From NCBI GenBank assembly GCA_905479495.1, contig CAJQMR010000011.1, positions 124,001 through 188,000 on the forward strand: 64,000 nucleotides of DNA, given 5' to 3'. Shown piece after piece: positions 8,971 through 18,374 of this stretch (the stretch's first letter is position 1; each line of letters opens with the position of its first letter). This stretch comes from an uncultured Anaerolineae bacterium. GTDB lineage: Bacteria > Chloroflexota > Anaerolineae > Promineifilales > Promineifilaceae. Under the pieces are notes generated by a model, which worked only from the letters and a program-made list of their open reading frames with translations, was not told the DNA's origin and ran no database searches. Both the position numbers and the translations under genes were made by a program.

Positions 8971-11016
8971 CTACTCAGTGTAGGTGATGGTGAGGACGGG
9001 GGCGTAGCTGCTGCTTTCGCCGCCGTAGATGGTGAGGTTGTCCATGAAGTAGTCGGCAGTGGTGCTGGTGCGCAGGCGGAATTGGGTACGGCCGTTCAGA
9101 TTCACCGCACTTAATCCAGCCGACGACAAACTCGCTTCTGAGTAACCATAATTGGTAGAGGGAACTGAGAGAGTAGCGACGTTGCTGGCGGAAACGGCCG
9201 TGCCATAATCCGAAAGCTGCACACTGTTGCTGCCGCTTAATGCTCCCGTGTTGATATCCACCGTGATGCTGCTCACCGAGCCTGCCAGCGACAGACGGTA
9301 AATGCGCAGGGTGGCGCTTTGAATGGTGGCCCCATTGGGAATGCTGCTGGTGTCAAAGGACAAAATCGCCCGGTAAGCGTCACTGGTCAGGGAACCACGA
9401 TCGCCCACCTGGTGAATGTAGGCATTGGCCCCTTCGATATAGGAACTACCGGCATAACCATCCTCCGAACCAATCGAGTTAAAGGAAACGGTGGTTGGTG
9501 TGCCGCCGCTGATGGTGTAGGTTTCCGTTTTTACTGCTTCGACATTGCTGGCCGTGTCTACACTGAAAAATTTGAGCGTGGTGGTGGCTGAGATGTTGAT
9601 TGGGCCGCTGTACTGCGCGGAGCTGGTGGTGGGCGTGCTGCCATCCAGCGTGTAATAAGTTGTGGCGCTTTCGTTGACGGACAGGGTGATATTGACCGCG
9701 CTGCTGTAGCTGCCCCCAGCTGGTGAGGCGGTGGTGACGGGTGGGGTGGTGTCGCCGCCGCTGCTGATGGTGTAGGTTTCCGTTTGCACGGTTTCGGCAT
9801 TGCTGGCGGTGTCTACGCTAAAGAATTTGAGCGTGGTTGTTGTTGAGATGTTGATTGGGCCGCTGTACTGCGCGGAGCTGGTGGTGGGTGTGCTGCCATC
9901 CAGCGTGTAATAAGTCGTGGCGCTTTCGTTGACGGACAGGGTGACATTGACCGCGCTGCTGTAGCTGCCGCCTGCGGGGGAAGCTGTGGTCACCGGTGGG
10001 GTGGTGTCGCCGCCACTGGTGCTGCCCATGAAGAAGTCCAGCATCAGTTCAGTTGCTTCGGGGCCTTGCGGATCGGTGTAGGAGCCACCAGACGGGCCGC
10101 CAGACCAGGCGTGGCCCATGCCTGAAATTAGGTATTTTTCCATGACTACATTGCCGTTGTCGTCTTCGTAAATGGTGTGGGTGAAGCTGCGCCCACCGGG
10201 AACAGAACCGTTGATGGTTTGTTCGGCCGTATCGTCGATATTGTTGTCGTCGCTGCCGTCAGAGGCGCGGTCATCGGTCTGGGCCCATTGGGAGATGACT
10301 TGATCTGCGTTGACGGATTGGACGGTGTAGTCAGACGTGCCGTGGAAGACGATCACCCGCACCAGATCGGCATTGCTGCCCATGGCATTGTAGGCTGCGT
10401 TGCCCTGGGTGTTGGGGTTTGGCCCGCCGCTGGACATGGCGGTCCAGGCGCTGATGCTGCTGGTGGCGGCTTTGTATTCCAAACCTGCGCCCACAGCGAT
10501 GCCGGAATAGATATCCGGGTAGGTGGCACCCATAATGACGGTCATCGCTGCGCCAGCGGAGAAACCAGCCACGTACACCTGGTCGGTATCAACGGTGTAT
10601 TGGCCGATGACCTGGTTGGTGATGCCGGCAATCGAGGCGGGTTCGCCGGAGCCACGCGATTGATGAGCTGTCTCGAACCAGTTCCAGCATTGCAGGTTGT
10701 TGCTGGCGCTGGTCTGCTGGGGATAAACGGCAATAAAGGTTTGGGCTTCGGCGTAGGTGTTCAACTCGGTTTCGCTGGCGATGTTGTCTGGGGTTTGGGA
10801 GCAGCCGTGCAGCATGACGACGAGGGGAACGGCCGTTCCCGAACTGTAACCGCTGGGAACAAATAATTTGTAGGTACGGCCGTTGTAGGTGTGGGTGGTA
10901 AAACTGCTGGCCTGGGCGCTGGGAACGGCCGTTAGCCACAGAAACAAAAACAGCCCAACACACAACCATAGTGCCCTGGACTGACGCCAAAAACGGTACT
11001 TGCTAGAAACGATCAT
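8971..11016 (-). CDS. Secreted PHB depolymerase/LpqC-like esterase with two CHB_HEX_C repeats
   Basis: This is a 681-residue exported esterase. A signal peptide ends near residue 36 (VPSAQA). The alpha/beta-hydrolase domain has an oxyanion turn (VVMLHGCSQTP), the nucleophile in GFSAGAAMT (Ser153) and a late His in GMGHAWSGG. This pattern is typical of type I polyhydroxybutyrate depolymerases and carbohydrate esterase family 1. Two almost identical domains of about 83 residues follow, each starting DTTPPVTTASPAGG and matching the chitobiase/beta-hexosaminidase C-terminal type. The last 165 residues form a beta-rich domain resembling the DNRLRE type. Substrate binding to an extracellular polymer is likely. 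GGAGG precedes the ATG. Confidence 0.88.
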   Translation of the reverse strand: MIVSSKYRFWRQSRALWLCVGLFLFLWLTAVPSAQASSFTTHTYNGRTYKLFVPSGYSSGTAVPLVVMLHGCSQTPDNIASETELNTYAEAQTFIAVYPQQTSASNNLQCWNWFETAHQSRGSGEPASIAGITNQVIGQYTVDTDQVYVAGFSAGAAMTVIMGATYPDIYSGIAVGAGLEYKAATSSISAWTAMSSGGPNPNTQGNAAYNAMGSNADLVRVIVFHGTSDYTVQSVNADQVISQWAQTDDRASDGSDDNNIDDTAEQTINGSVPGGRSFTHTIYEDDNGNVVMEKYLISGMGHAWSGGPSGGSYTDPQGPEATELMLDFFMGSTSGGDTTPPVTTASPAGGSYSSAVNVTLSVNESATTYYTLDGSTPTTSSAQYSGPINISTTTTLKFFSVDTASNAETVQTETYTISSGGDTTPPVTTASPAGGSYSSAVNITLSVNESATTYYTLDGSTPTTSSAQYSGPINISATTTLKFFSVDTASNVEAVKTETYTISGGTPTTVSFNSIGSEDGYAGSSYIEGANAYIHQVGDRGSLTSDAYRAILSFDTSSIPNGATIQSATLRIYRLSLAGSVSSITVDINTGALSGSNSVQLSDYGTAVSASNVATLSVPSTNYGYSEASLSSAGLSAVNLNGRTQFRLRTSTTADYFMDNLTIYGGESSSYAPVLTITYTE
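9510..10012 (-). repeat. Tandem duplication of about 250 bp encoding the two CHB_HEX_C domains
   Basis: The two domains in the esterase gene are nearly identical at the DNA level and differ at only a few codons (for example N-V-T versus N-I-T, and ASNAETVQ versus ASNVEAVK). This points to a recent in-frame duplication or to ongoing gene conversion. Confidence 0.75.
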
Positions 11017-11249
11017 CTTGTGCCTCCTTCAAGAGAAAGGGCGCGGAGCAATGCTGACTCGAAAAGACACTTCTCAATGAGATTTTATGTTGCGGGCAAG
11101 AAACAATTCAGACAGTTTACTTCCGGTCAGCTGTTGTGGGGAGATTGTTGCAATGTTGCCCTGCGCAGGTGGTTAGTGGAAATCGCTGCGCAGTTTAACA
11201 GAAGGGGGTTGCCAGGAAGTTACCAGAAGCAGCAGGGTTGTTCATTTGT

Positions 11250-12191
11250 CTACCGGGAAGCAATGCGCCAGCAGCGGTGAATTTTGTCATTGCGGAAATC
11301 TTCGGGGATGGTTTGTTGGGTGATGTCGGTGGCAAGATAGGCGCGGGGAACGGCCGTTTCATCCAAACTAAACCCGCGAGAATTGGTGCTAAAAATGAGG
11401 CTGCCACCGTTGGCCAGCAGGGCCAGGCAGGCCCGAATGAGTTCAGCGTGATCCCGATCCACCGAAAATGAGCTGCGGGCCATCCGCTTGGAATTGCTAA
11501 ATGTGGGCGGATCGCAAATGATGAGGTCGTAGCGGCGCTTTTCCTTTGCCAGAAATTGCCAGCAATCCTGGGCGATAACCTGGTGTTGGTGGCTCAGCCG
11601 AATGCCATTGTGCTGCAAATTGCGGCTGGCCCAGTCGCAATATTTTTTACTTAAATCAACCGTGGTAGTGGCTTTGGCCTGTCCGACTGCGGCGTAAACG
11701 CTAAAGGAGCCAGTATAAGCAAATAAATTGAGCACGCGTTTGCCTGCGGCTTCCTCCCGCACCATTGCTCGCGTGGGTCGGTGGTCCAAAAAGAGGCCGG
11801 TGTCTAGATAATCGCTTAGATTGACTTCAAACGTGAGTCCGTGCTCGGTAACCAGCCGGGTGTGGCCCTGTTCGCCAAAGCGTTCGTACTGCTGTTGTAG
11901 GCCGCGCTGCCGGGCGCGGGTTTTAACAAAAATTTGGCGGGGCGAGAGGTCAAGGGCGTCTTGAATCTGGTTGAGGGCATCCTGGTGCCAAACGGCCGTT
12001 TCCCCTTCATCATCAGTCTGCCCTCGCTCATACAGCCAGACCACTGCTTCGCCGTCGTACCAATCGACAATGAGTGGAAATTCGGGAATGTCTCGCTCGT
12101 AGAGACGGTAACAGCTAATATCGTGGCGTTTGGCCCATTTACGCAGATGGCGCATTCGTTTTTGCAGGCGGTTGGCTAACATGGTTTGCAT
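11250..12191 (-). CDS. Class I SAM-dependent rRNA methyltransferase, RlmK-like
   Basis: This 313-residue protein matches the C-terminal RlmK half of the 23S rRNA methyltransferase RlmKL (m7G2069). Visible signatures are an RlmI/PUA-like N-terminal region, LFLDHRPTRAMV, the SAM motif VLNLFAYTGSFSVYAA, and the catalytic-region motif DLIICDPPTFSNSKRM. The open frame extends further upstream, but that part lies over the divergent ROK gene and an intergenic hairpin. The ATG at 12191, with AAAGGA upstream, gives a standard N-terminus. As a standalone RlmK it would be cytoplasmic and act on ribosomal RNA. Confidence 0.85.
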   Translation of the reverse strand: MQTMLANRLQKRMRHLRKWAKRHDISCYRLYERDIPEFPLIVDWYDGEAVVWLYERGQTDDEGETAVWHQDALNQIQDALDLSPRQIFVKTRARQRGLQQQYERFGEQGHTRLVTEHGLTFEVNLSDYLDTGLFLDHRPTRAMVREEAAGKRVLNLFAYTGSFSVYAAVGQAKATTTVDLSKKYCDWASRNLQHNGIRLSHQHQVIAQDCWQFLAKEKRRYDLIICDPPTFSNSKRMARSSFSVDRDHAELIRACLALLANGGSLIFSTNSRGFSLDETAVPRAYLATDITQQTIPEDFRNDKIHRCWRIASR

Positions 12192-12230
12192 TAGAAAAGT
12201 ATCCTTTGAAAAGCAGGAACACAGAGTTGC

Positions 12231-12281
12231 GCAGAGGAAACGCAGAGGGTCACAGAGAAGATAAATCTGCGTTTCCTCTGC
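12231..12281. repeat. Intergenic hairpin with 16-bp perfect stem, part of a dispersed repeat
   Basis: The arm GCAGAGGAAACGCAGA (12231-12246) pairs exactly with 12266-12281. The right flank continues into the word shared with 8722-8775 and with bases 1-13. A similar vocabulary (CGCAGA, CTCTGTG, CCTCTGCG) recurs at 47370-47420. It sits between the divergent RlmK-like and ROK genes. Confidence 0.75.
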
Positions 12282-12337
12282 AAGCGCAAATTGCGCCATC
12301 TGCGGATAAATTCTTGAGTATAACAAAAGGTAGCAGA

Positions 12338-13267
12338 ATGACCGATTTGATTTTGGCATGTGATTTTGGTGGGACGAAGTTGTCGGCGGCGGTGGTGGAA
12401 ACGGCCGTTCTCGGCCAACCACATCCCCAATGGCGTACTCACCTACGCCGTTTCTCGCCGCCAGGAGCCACTGCCCAAACTGACATCGCCATGATGATGC
12501 AGATGGGACGGGAGTTGTTAGCTGGGGAACGGCCGTCTGCTGTGGGCATCAGCTTTGGTGGGCCGGTGGATTACCAAAATGGCGTCGTGCGATTGAGCCA
12601 TCATGTGCCGGGCTGGGAAAATGTGCCGTTGCAAGCTCAATTTGAGGAAGCGTTTCAGGTACCGGTTCGTGTAGACAACGATGCCAACGTGGCGGCATTG
12701 GGCGAATGGCGCTTTGGTGCCGGCCGTGGCGTGGCCGACATGCTGTACGTGACGGTGAGTACCGGTGTGGGGGGCGGCTGGATTTTGGACGGACGGCCGT
12801 ATCGTGGAGCAACCGGGATGGCGGGGGAAATCGGGCACACGGTGGTTGATCCCCAGGGGCCGCTGTGCCTCTGCGGCAAGCGGGGCTGCGTGGAGCGCCT
12901 GGCCTCTGGGCCGTACATGGCCCAAGACGTAGCTGCCGCGCGGGGACTCCCCACGGAAGAAGTCACGGGTAAACTGGTGGCGGAATGGGCGGCAATGGGG
13001 CAGGAAACGGCCGTTGCCATTTTAGAACGAGGTGCCTGGGGCTTGGGGGTTGGCATTGGCAATGCGGCCAATTTGCTCAATCCGGCTCGCATCGTGTTGG
13101 GCGGTGGGGTTACCAAATCGGGCGAACGCTGGTGGCAGCTGGTACAACAAACCGCCCACGCCATTGCCTTGCCCGAAATCCAATTCAACATTACCCCGGC
13201 TGAGCTTGGTGATGATGCTCCCTTGTGGGGCGCAGTTGGATTAGTCCTGACCGAGATTGTGACTTAA
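12338..13267 (+). CDS. ROK family sugar kinase/glucokinase-like protein
   Basis: This is a 309-residue ROK protein. It has the ATP-binding DFGGTK (residues 9-14), the sugar-binding VDNDANVAALGEW and the GVGGGW phosphate loop. The ROK zinc site is present as GH followed by CLCGKRGCVE. With no DNA-binding domain it is a kinase, probably glucokinase or an N-acetyl-hexosamine kinase, acting at entry to glycolysis. The frame is open from 12206, but the ATG at 12338, preceded by AAAAGG, begins the conserved domain. The upstream stretch is an intergenic hairpin repeat. Confidence 0.9.
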   Translation: MTDLILACDFGGTKLSAAVVETAVLGQPHPQWRTHLRRFSPPGATAQTDIAMMMQMGRELLAGERPSAVGISFGGPVDYQNGVVRLSHHVPGWENVPLQAQFEEAFQVPVRVDNDANVAALGEWRFGAGRGVADMLYVTVSTGVGGGWILDGRPYRGATGMAGEIGHTVVDPQGPLCLCGKRGCVERLASGPYMAQDVAAARGLPTEEVTGKLVAEWAAMGQETAVAILERGAWGLGVGIGNAANLLNPARIVLGGGVTKSGERWWQLVQQTAHAIALPEIQFNITPAELGDDAPLWGAVGLVLTEIVT

Positions 13268-13511
13268 TTTTCCAACACGGTCCTCTTGAATCAGCCAGAA
13301 CCAGATCGGTCTTCAGCTGCAAGAAAGTAGGGGCACAGTGCGTTCTCATTCAAAATTCAAGCGCTAATTACGTGAATAATCTAGAAATCGCATAGGAAAA
13401 ACAAAGTTTAGCGGCAGCCTGTCAGCGTGAGGGAATTATGAATGTTTGCAAAATAACCAGCGATTGTTAAGCCAGAATAACGATGTCGTAAGATTTTTTT
13501 TGGTTCTGCTA

Positions 13512-13520
13512 TGTTATAAT
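13512..13520 (+). promoter_or_regulatory. Extended -10 promoter upstream of the first S8 peptidase
   Basis: TGTTATAAT gives TGn followed by a perfect TATAAT. A T-run precedes it, with no clear -35. It is the same type of promoter as the one in front of the second S8 peptidase (20079-20087). Confidence 0.6.
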
Positions 13521-13653
13521 GACGACTGCATAAAAACTTGCTTGCAACCCAAAATAAGTACACATCGCTACAATAATTACAACAAACACTCACTGTTCAT
13601 TCATTGCAATAAACCAATGCTTACTGACAAGTCATAAATTTATTCATGTAATT

Positions 13654-13697
13654 AAAAGGCCTGTGCCGATTCCTGTGGAATTGGTAAGGCCTTTTTA
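13654..13697 (+). terminator. Terminator-like hairpin inside the leader of the first S8 peptidase
   Basis: AAAAGGCCT (13654-13662) pairs with AGGCCTTTT (13687-13695). An inner stem CCGATTCC/GGAATTGG has a three-base loop. The hairpin is followed by a T-rich tail. It lies about 130 bases after the promoter and 137 bases before the coding start, so it could attenuate the peptidase message or end a small RNA of about 170 nt. Confidence 0.65.
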
Positions 13698-13833
13698 TAT
13701 TTGAATCCGAGGAGGTGATGCCGCTCGATAGACCAAGCTAACACAATAATTCCTTACTGCTATGGGGGAGCGTTTAGGATAAAAGTGTGAGACTTTCTCA
13801 ACTTTTGTCGCCAATGTCGGAGGAAAACAGACA

Positions 13834-16800
13834 GTGTTTAATTCAAAGAAGCCAAGAACCAAGATAAGTTTTGTGCTCATCATTATTTTATTGATGAGCC
13901 TTGCCTCAATGGCACAAGCAGATTCACAACCGGCTCGTCCCGATCGGCCGTTGCCTGCATCGATCGCTGCGAATCAGCTTGATTCGCCCGTCGTTTTGGA
14001 CAATGCGACTGCTTTGCTTAAGGTAGACCAAAGTCTGCAAAATACGAATGGACCCGCGCAAGTTATTGTACGCTTTAGTGAGCCGCCTGTAGCCCGGGCC
14101 GTTGCCAACGGCGTTCAGTCTCAATCCGCTCGGGTTGCCCAGCAGGATCGTATTCAGGCTCAGCAAAACGCGTTTGTTGCTGAGGCCACAAGCCGTGATG
14201 CCAATGCCCGTGTGTTGGGCAACGCCCGTATTGCCCTCAATGCTGTGATGATGAGCGTTGATACGGCCGTTCTCACCGAACTGGCTGCCAATCCGGATGT
14301 CGTTTCTATCAATCCTATCGTCGATTACCAGATGGATTTAAGCGAAACGGTACCCTATATTGGGGCAACGGCCGTGCAGAACACAGGCTTTGACGGCACA
14401 GGTGTCCGCGTAGCCGTTCTGGACAGCGGTATTGATTATTACCATGCTGGTTTAGGCGGTTCTGGGGACGTAAATGATTACAACAATGACGATCCCTCTA
14501 TTATAGAACCAGGCTCATTCCCCACAGCGAAAGTTGTTGGTGGGTATGACTTTGTTGGCTCAAACTGGGTCAGCGGTTTGCCCACTGTACCAGATGCTGA
14601 TCCGTTGGATGATGGACCAGGCTCAGGTCATGGAACCCATGTCGGTCACATCATCGCTGGTGTTGGTGGCGTGGCTCCCGGCGCAGACTTGTACGCTGTG
14701 AAGGTGTGTTCGTCCGTTTCCACTTCCTGTAGTGGTGTTGCGCTGATTCAAGGTATGGAATTTGCCGTCGATCCCAATGGGGATGGCGATCCATCTGATC
14801 ACGTTGATGTCATCAACATGTCCCTTGGCTCTGACTATGGACAACCTTTTGATGATGATCTTTCGGCGGCAGTTGAAAACGCAACGGCCGTTGGTGTTCT
14901 AACAGTTGCCTCGGCTGGTAACGGCGGTGACAAGCCTTATATTCAGGGTTCACCTGCTGCTGCCCCGACTGCCTTATCTGTCGCCCAGACCCAGGTACCT
15001 TCAGCCGCACTCCAGCTGATCACCGTTGATGGTGCAGACTATCCGGCCGTGTTCCAACCCTGGTCCGTTGCCCCCGCAGCGGCAGTCTCGGGAACGGTTC
15101 AGTACGCAGATGGTGCTGGTGGCAACCTAGACGGCTGTGCACCCTTCGCAGCAGGTTCGCTAACTGGTTTGGTGGTCCTCGTCGATCGAGGTGCCTGTAA
15201 CTTCACCCTTAAAATCAAAAATATTGGGGATGCCGGTGGTGCCGTTGGTATTATTGGTTTGGTGGCTCCTGGGGCACCCTTCTCCGGTGGTGATGGTGGC
15301 GATCCAACCACGATTCCTGGTTACATGATCAGCCAAGCAGATGCGAACGCCATCAAGGCGGCCGTTGGAACGACTGGCACGGTTGACCCTGGTAACCAAC
15401 TGCCGTTGGTTGGCCAAATGGTTGGCTCTTCAGCCCGTGGCCCGCAGCATGAATCCACAACCTTACTTAAACCAGAAATTGGCGCGCCAGGTGCATCTGT
15501 ATCCGCTATTGCGGGTACTGGCACGGGGACCGGCCCATTTGGCGGTACCTCCGGCGCTGCGCCGATGGTGTCTGGTTCGGCAGCTCTGTTGCTGCAAGCT
15601 TCACCAAATCTAAGCCCGCTGGAAGCCAAGGCGACGCTGATGAACAATGGCGAAACCAACATTGACACGGATCCCTTTACCGGTTTGGCACCTGTTGCCC
15701 GTATCGGTGGTGGTGAAGTCCGTATCGATCGTGCCGTCAGCGCTCCGGCTGCTGCCTGGGATGATAATGGCGCGGCTGGTGCTCTGAGCTTTGGCTTCGT
15801 GGATGTTGCCAGGGACACGGTTGTGCTGAATAAGACGGTGCGAGTACGCAATTACTCTAATCACACGATTGACTACAACATCATCCCAACGTTCCGTTAT
15901 CAAGATGACGTTGACAATGGTGCCGTTGAGGTAACAACTTCTCCACCCACTTTGAGAGTTCCAGCAGGACAAGACAGGACTTTCAATGTCAGGATGACCA
16001 TTCATGGTGACTTGCTCCGGGGTAACTTCATGAATTCCGGCAGTATGGGCGCTGATCCGTCTGGGTTAACCTTAAATGAATACGATGGTTACCTGATCTT
16101 AGATGATGGCTCACATCCCATCCACCTGGCCTGGCATGTACTGCCGCGTCAAGATGCGAAAGTAACAGGTCCATCCGTTCTCACGTTTGACCGCAATGGT
16201 GAAGATGTGGTTAATCTGACAAACACGGGTGTGGGCACAGCTCAAAATGATGCTTATGCGCTGCTGGCTACCAGCCCCAATCTGCCCGAAGGTGATATGG
16301 GTGCCCAATCGCCAACACCGGACATTCGTGCCGTAGGTATCAACACCTTCCCGGTGCCGGCTGGCTTCTGCTCGACTGAAGAGTCGTTTATCTGGGCTTT
16401 TGCTATCAACACCTGGGAACGCCAGCAGCATCTGCTGCCTGTCAGCCACCAGGTAAGTCTGGATACCAATCAAGACGGTATCGACGACTATGTGGTGCTT
16501 AACCGTGACGCGAGTGGTCTCGGCACAATCTCAGACGGCCGTCAGCTGACCTGGGCCATAGATTTGGCAACCGGTAATGCAACTGCCTTCTTCTTTGCCG
16601 AGCATTCCATGAATACCGGCAATACCGTGCTGTACATTTGTGGCGAACAGGTTGGTCTCACCGGTACAGATATGTTGGCTACAAATGTTAACATGTCTGT
16701 CTTTGCCCAAGACTTCTATTATGGTGGTCCTGGCGATCTGGTTGATGGCTTAACCGTGACGCCGCTCGGCGAGCGCTACTTTGGTACCCCCGAAGACATC

Positions 16801-16962
16801 GCCGGTAAATCGACAGGTTCGATGACCGTTGTTGACTTTGGTCTTTTCCCCGGCAACACGCCAGAACAAGGCTTGATGCTGGTGACCAACGGTGATCGTG
16901 GTGATGGTGCCCGAGGTGGGGCAACTCAAGCAACAGAAGCGCTTTTGTTCTCAGCGCCCTAG
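13834..16962 (+). CDS. Secreted S8 family subtilisin-like peptidase with PA domain
   Basis: This is a 1042-residue exported protease. A signal peptide ends near MAQA (about residue 29). An inhibitor-I9-like propeptide covers roughly 75-165. The catalytic triad is visible as VAVLDSGID (Asp197), GSGHGTHVG (His266) and GGTSGAAP (Ser573). A protease-associated PA domain (PGYMISQADA and flanks, about 400-510) is inserted before the serine. The C-terminal 400 residues are beta-rich, with no anchor. The start codon is GTG at 13834, preceded by CGGAGGAAAACAGAC. A bidirectional terminator follows. It probably degrades extracellular protein. Confidence 0.92.
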   Translation: MFNSKKPRTKISFVLIIILLMSLASMAQADSQPARPDRPLPASIAANQLDSPVVLDNATALLKVDQSLQNTNGPAQVIVRFSEPPVARAVANGVQSQSARVAQQDRIQAQQNAFVAEATSRDANARVLGNARIALNAVMMSVDTAVLTELAANPDVVSINPIVDYQMDLSETVPYIGATAVQNTGFDGTGVRVAVLDSGIDYYHAGLGGSGDVNDYNNDDPSIIEPGSFPTAKVVGGYDFVGSNWVSGLPTVPDADPLDDGPGSGHGTHVGHIIAGVGGVAPGADLYAVKVCSSVSTSCSGVALIQGMEFAVDPNGDGDPSDHVDVINMSLGSDYGQPFDDDLSAAVENATAVGVLTVASAGNGGDKPYIQGSPAAAPTALSVAQTQVPSAALQLITVDGADYPAVFQPWSVAPAAAVSGTVQYADGAGGNLDGCAPFAAGSLTGLVVLVDRGACNFTLKIKNIGDAGGAVGIIGLVAPGAPFSGGDGGDPTTIPGYMISQADANAIKAAVGTTGTVDPGNQLPLVGQMVGSSARGPQHESTTLLKPEIGAPGASVSAIAGTGTGTGPFGGTSGAAPMVSGSAALLLQASPNLSPLEAKATLMNNGETNIDTDPFTGLAPVARIGGGEVRIDRAVSAPAAAWDDNGAAGALSFGFVDVARDTVVLNKTVRVRNYSNHTIDYNIIPTFRYQDDVDNGAVEVTTSPPTLRVPAGQDRTFNVRMTIHGDLLRGNFMNSGSMGADPSGLTLNEYDGYLILDDGSHPIHLAWHVLPRQDAKVTGPSVLTFDRNGEDVVNLTNTGVGTAQNDAYALLATSPNLPEGDMGAQSPTPDIRAVGINTFPVPAGFCSTEESFIWAFAINTWERQQHLLPVSHQVSLDTNQDGIDDYVVLNRDASGLGTISDGRQLTWAIDLATGNATAFFFAEHSMNTGNTVLYICGEQVGLTGTDMLATNVNMSVFAQDFYYGGPGDLVDGLTVTPLGERYFGTPEDIAGKSTGSMTVVDFGLFPGNTPEQGLMLVTNGDRGDGARGGATQATEALLFSAP

Positions 16963-17028
16963 TGAAATTAGAGAGTAGATTTGGTGGATGAATAGATACC
17001 AAATCTATTCCTTGTAGATTCAAAGTTA

Positions 17029-17064
17029 TAAAGCGGCATCGCATGATAGTGCGGTGCCGCTTTA
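17029..17064. terminator. Bidirectional terminator between convergent genes
   Basis: TAAAGCGGCA (17029-17038) pairs with TGCCGCTTTA (17055-17064). There are A/T runs on both sides. It lies between the first S8 peptidase and the convergent lipoprotein gene and can serve both. Confidence 0.8.
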
Positions 17065-17097
17065 TTGTTTCTGGTCAAAATTCCCGAATTTTCTCGT

Positions 17098-17667
17098 TCA
17101 AGAAATGGGAGTTCCGACGACTGGTGGCGAGGAGGGCAGGTTGTTCTGGCAGAGGATGAAGGTGCCATTTTCGGCAGCATGATAGTCGTAATTTTGCCCG
17201 TTTGCCGCCAGCACAATCCAGTATCCAGGAACAGTGGCCTGGGTATAAACTTCGCCCGGTTGAGGGCAGCCCAATGAGCCATCGTTCCAGATGATGGATT
17301 CGGCTTTGGTAACGGTGATGGCTTCTTGGGCCACATTTTGGGTGGAGATGAGGTCTGCGTAAACGGCCGTTATCATTTCTTCCGGTACTTCACCCACAAC
17401 ACCGGATCCTTCTACTGGCGGCACTATTTCGATTTGCGGCGTGGCTGCTGGGGTCAGGCGAATGGTTCGGGTGGTTTCAGTGGGGGTAGGTGAAGGAACG
17501 GCCGTTTCTGCCGCTAGGGTTGGCCGCCTGGTCGCGGGTTCGCTTTCTGTTGTTGGATCATTCATTGTAGCTGTTGCTTCCAGTTCGGTAATAGTTTCTG
17601 CATTGCAGCCCACAGTTAACAATAAAGTCAGCAAACTAAGTGAGATCCATCTTTTTATCCATTTCAT
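17098..17667 (-). CDS. Putative lipoprotein of unknown function
   Basis: This is a 189-residue protein with a lipoprotein signal: a basic start, a hydrophobic core and the lipobox LTVGC (Cys21). A Thr/Pro-rich linker of about 70 residues follows. The compact C-terminal domain contains IIWNDGSLGCPQPGEVYT and PGYWIVLAANGQ, with two cysteines. I have an impression of similar domains in small secreted proteins of Chloroflexota and cyanobacteria but cannot name the family. It would be attached to the outer face of the membrane. GAGGAAGG precedes the ATG. Confidence 0.75.
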   Translation of the reverse strand: MKWIKRWISLSLLTLLLTVGCNAETITELEATATMNDPTTESEPATRRPTLAAETAVPSPTPTETTRTIRLTPAATPQIEIVPPVEGSGVVGEVPEEMITAVYADLISTQNVAQEAITVTKAESIIWNDGSLGCPQPGEVYTQATVPGYWIVLAANGQNYDYHAAENGTFILCQNNLPSSPPVVGTPIS

Positions 17668-17780
17668 AGGTATTTTCCTTCCTCTTGTTCATACGCTTTC
17701 ATAGACACTAATTCTAGAACGCATTTTGCGGTTCGTTTGTTCCTGGTAGCTAGTCAGGGTTAGAATTACGGTCGAAGAAT

Positions 17781-18374
17781 ATGGAAATTAGTTTTGTAGA
17801 TGAACGTTTTTGTTGCTGGGGGCATGGTTCACAAGGTGGCACTTATGTGCTGCGGCTTAAAGTGAACCAACCATTGTTGGTTCGCTTTGGTCGTTTTCAG
17901 GCGGGAGAACCGATTACTGTGCCCCAGGGTGACTATTTTTACGTCGGCTCTGCCCTGGCACAAAAAGGGGCTACCTCCCTGGCCCGACGATTGCTGCGCC
18001 ACGCCAGCCGCAGTGATGCGCATCGTCCACAGACTATCCGGCAGAAAATGTTGGATCTTTTTCCCCAAATTGATTTAGGGCCAATGCCGCTACATCCCCC
18101 AACCGGCAAAAAGCTGCGCTGGCATGTGGATTTTTTGTTGGATGAGCCAGCTGCGGCGTTGACGGCCGTTTACTTCATTCGTTCCCCGCAGCGCCTGGAA
18201 GAACTTCTGGCGCGATGGTTGATGACGCTATCGGCAGTGGACCCGCTGGTGCCTGGCCTGGGGGCCACGGATGATCCAGGTGGGACGCATTTGGTACGCG
18301 TGACGGCCGTTTCATCCTGGTGGACCACATTTCCCGAGCAGCTCTCCGCTTTTTTACGGAGCAACCCGGCATGA
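17781..18374 (+). CDS. DUF123 (GIY-YIG-like) domain protein
   Basis: This is a 197-residue protein of the DUF123 family, which has a GIY-YIG nuclease-like fold and is sometimes fused to endonuclease III. Conserved pieces are GTYVLRL near residue 20, GDYFYVGSALAQKG near 52, RLLRH, WHVDFLL near 118 and a C-terminal LVPGLGATDDPGG. A DNA-related role is suspected for the family, but no activity is established. The ribosome binding site is weak. Its TGA stop overlaps the ATG of the M23 lipoprotein (ATGA), so the pair is translationally coupled. Confidence 0.8.
   Translation: MEISFVDERFCCWGHGSQGGTYVLRLKVNQPLLVRFGRFQAGEPITVPQGDYFYVGSALAQKGATSLARRLLRHASRSDAHRPQTIRQKMLDLFPQIDLGPMPLHPPTGKKLRWHVDFLLDEPAAALTAVYFIRSPQRLEELLARWLMTLSAVDPLVPGLGATDDPGGTHLVRVTAVSSWWTTFPEQLSAFLRSNPA

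Larger units (their letters stand above)
13268..13833 (+). other. Long AT-rich intergenic region and 5' leader of the first S8 peptidase
   Basis: No credible gene lies here. It holds an extended -10 promoter (13512-13520), about 130 bases of unstructured AT-rich leader, a strong terminator-like hairpin (13654-13697) and a strong Shine-Dalgarno-like GAGGAGGTGATG (13709-13720) about 115 bases before the real start. A seven-codon leader peptide (MPLDRPS) could begin at the ATG in that word, but the SD-ATG spacing is too short to be convincing. Confidence 0.6.
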
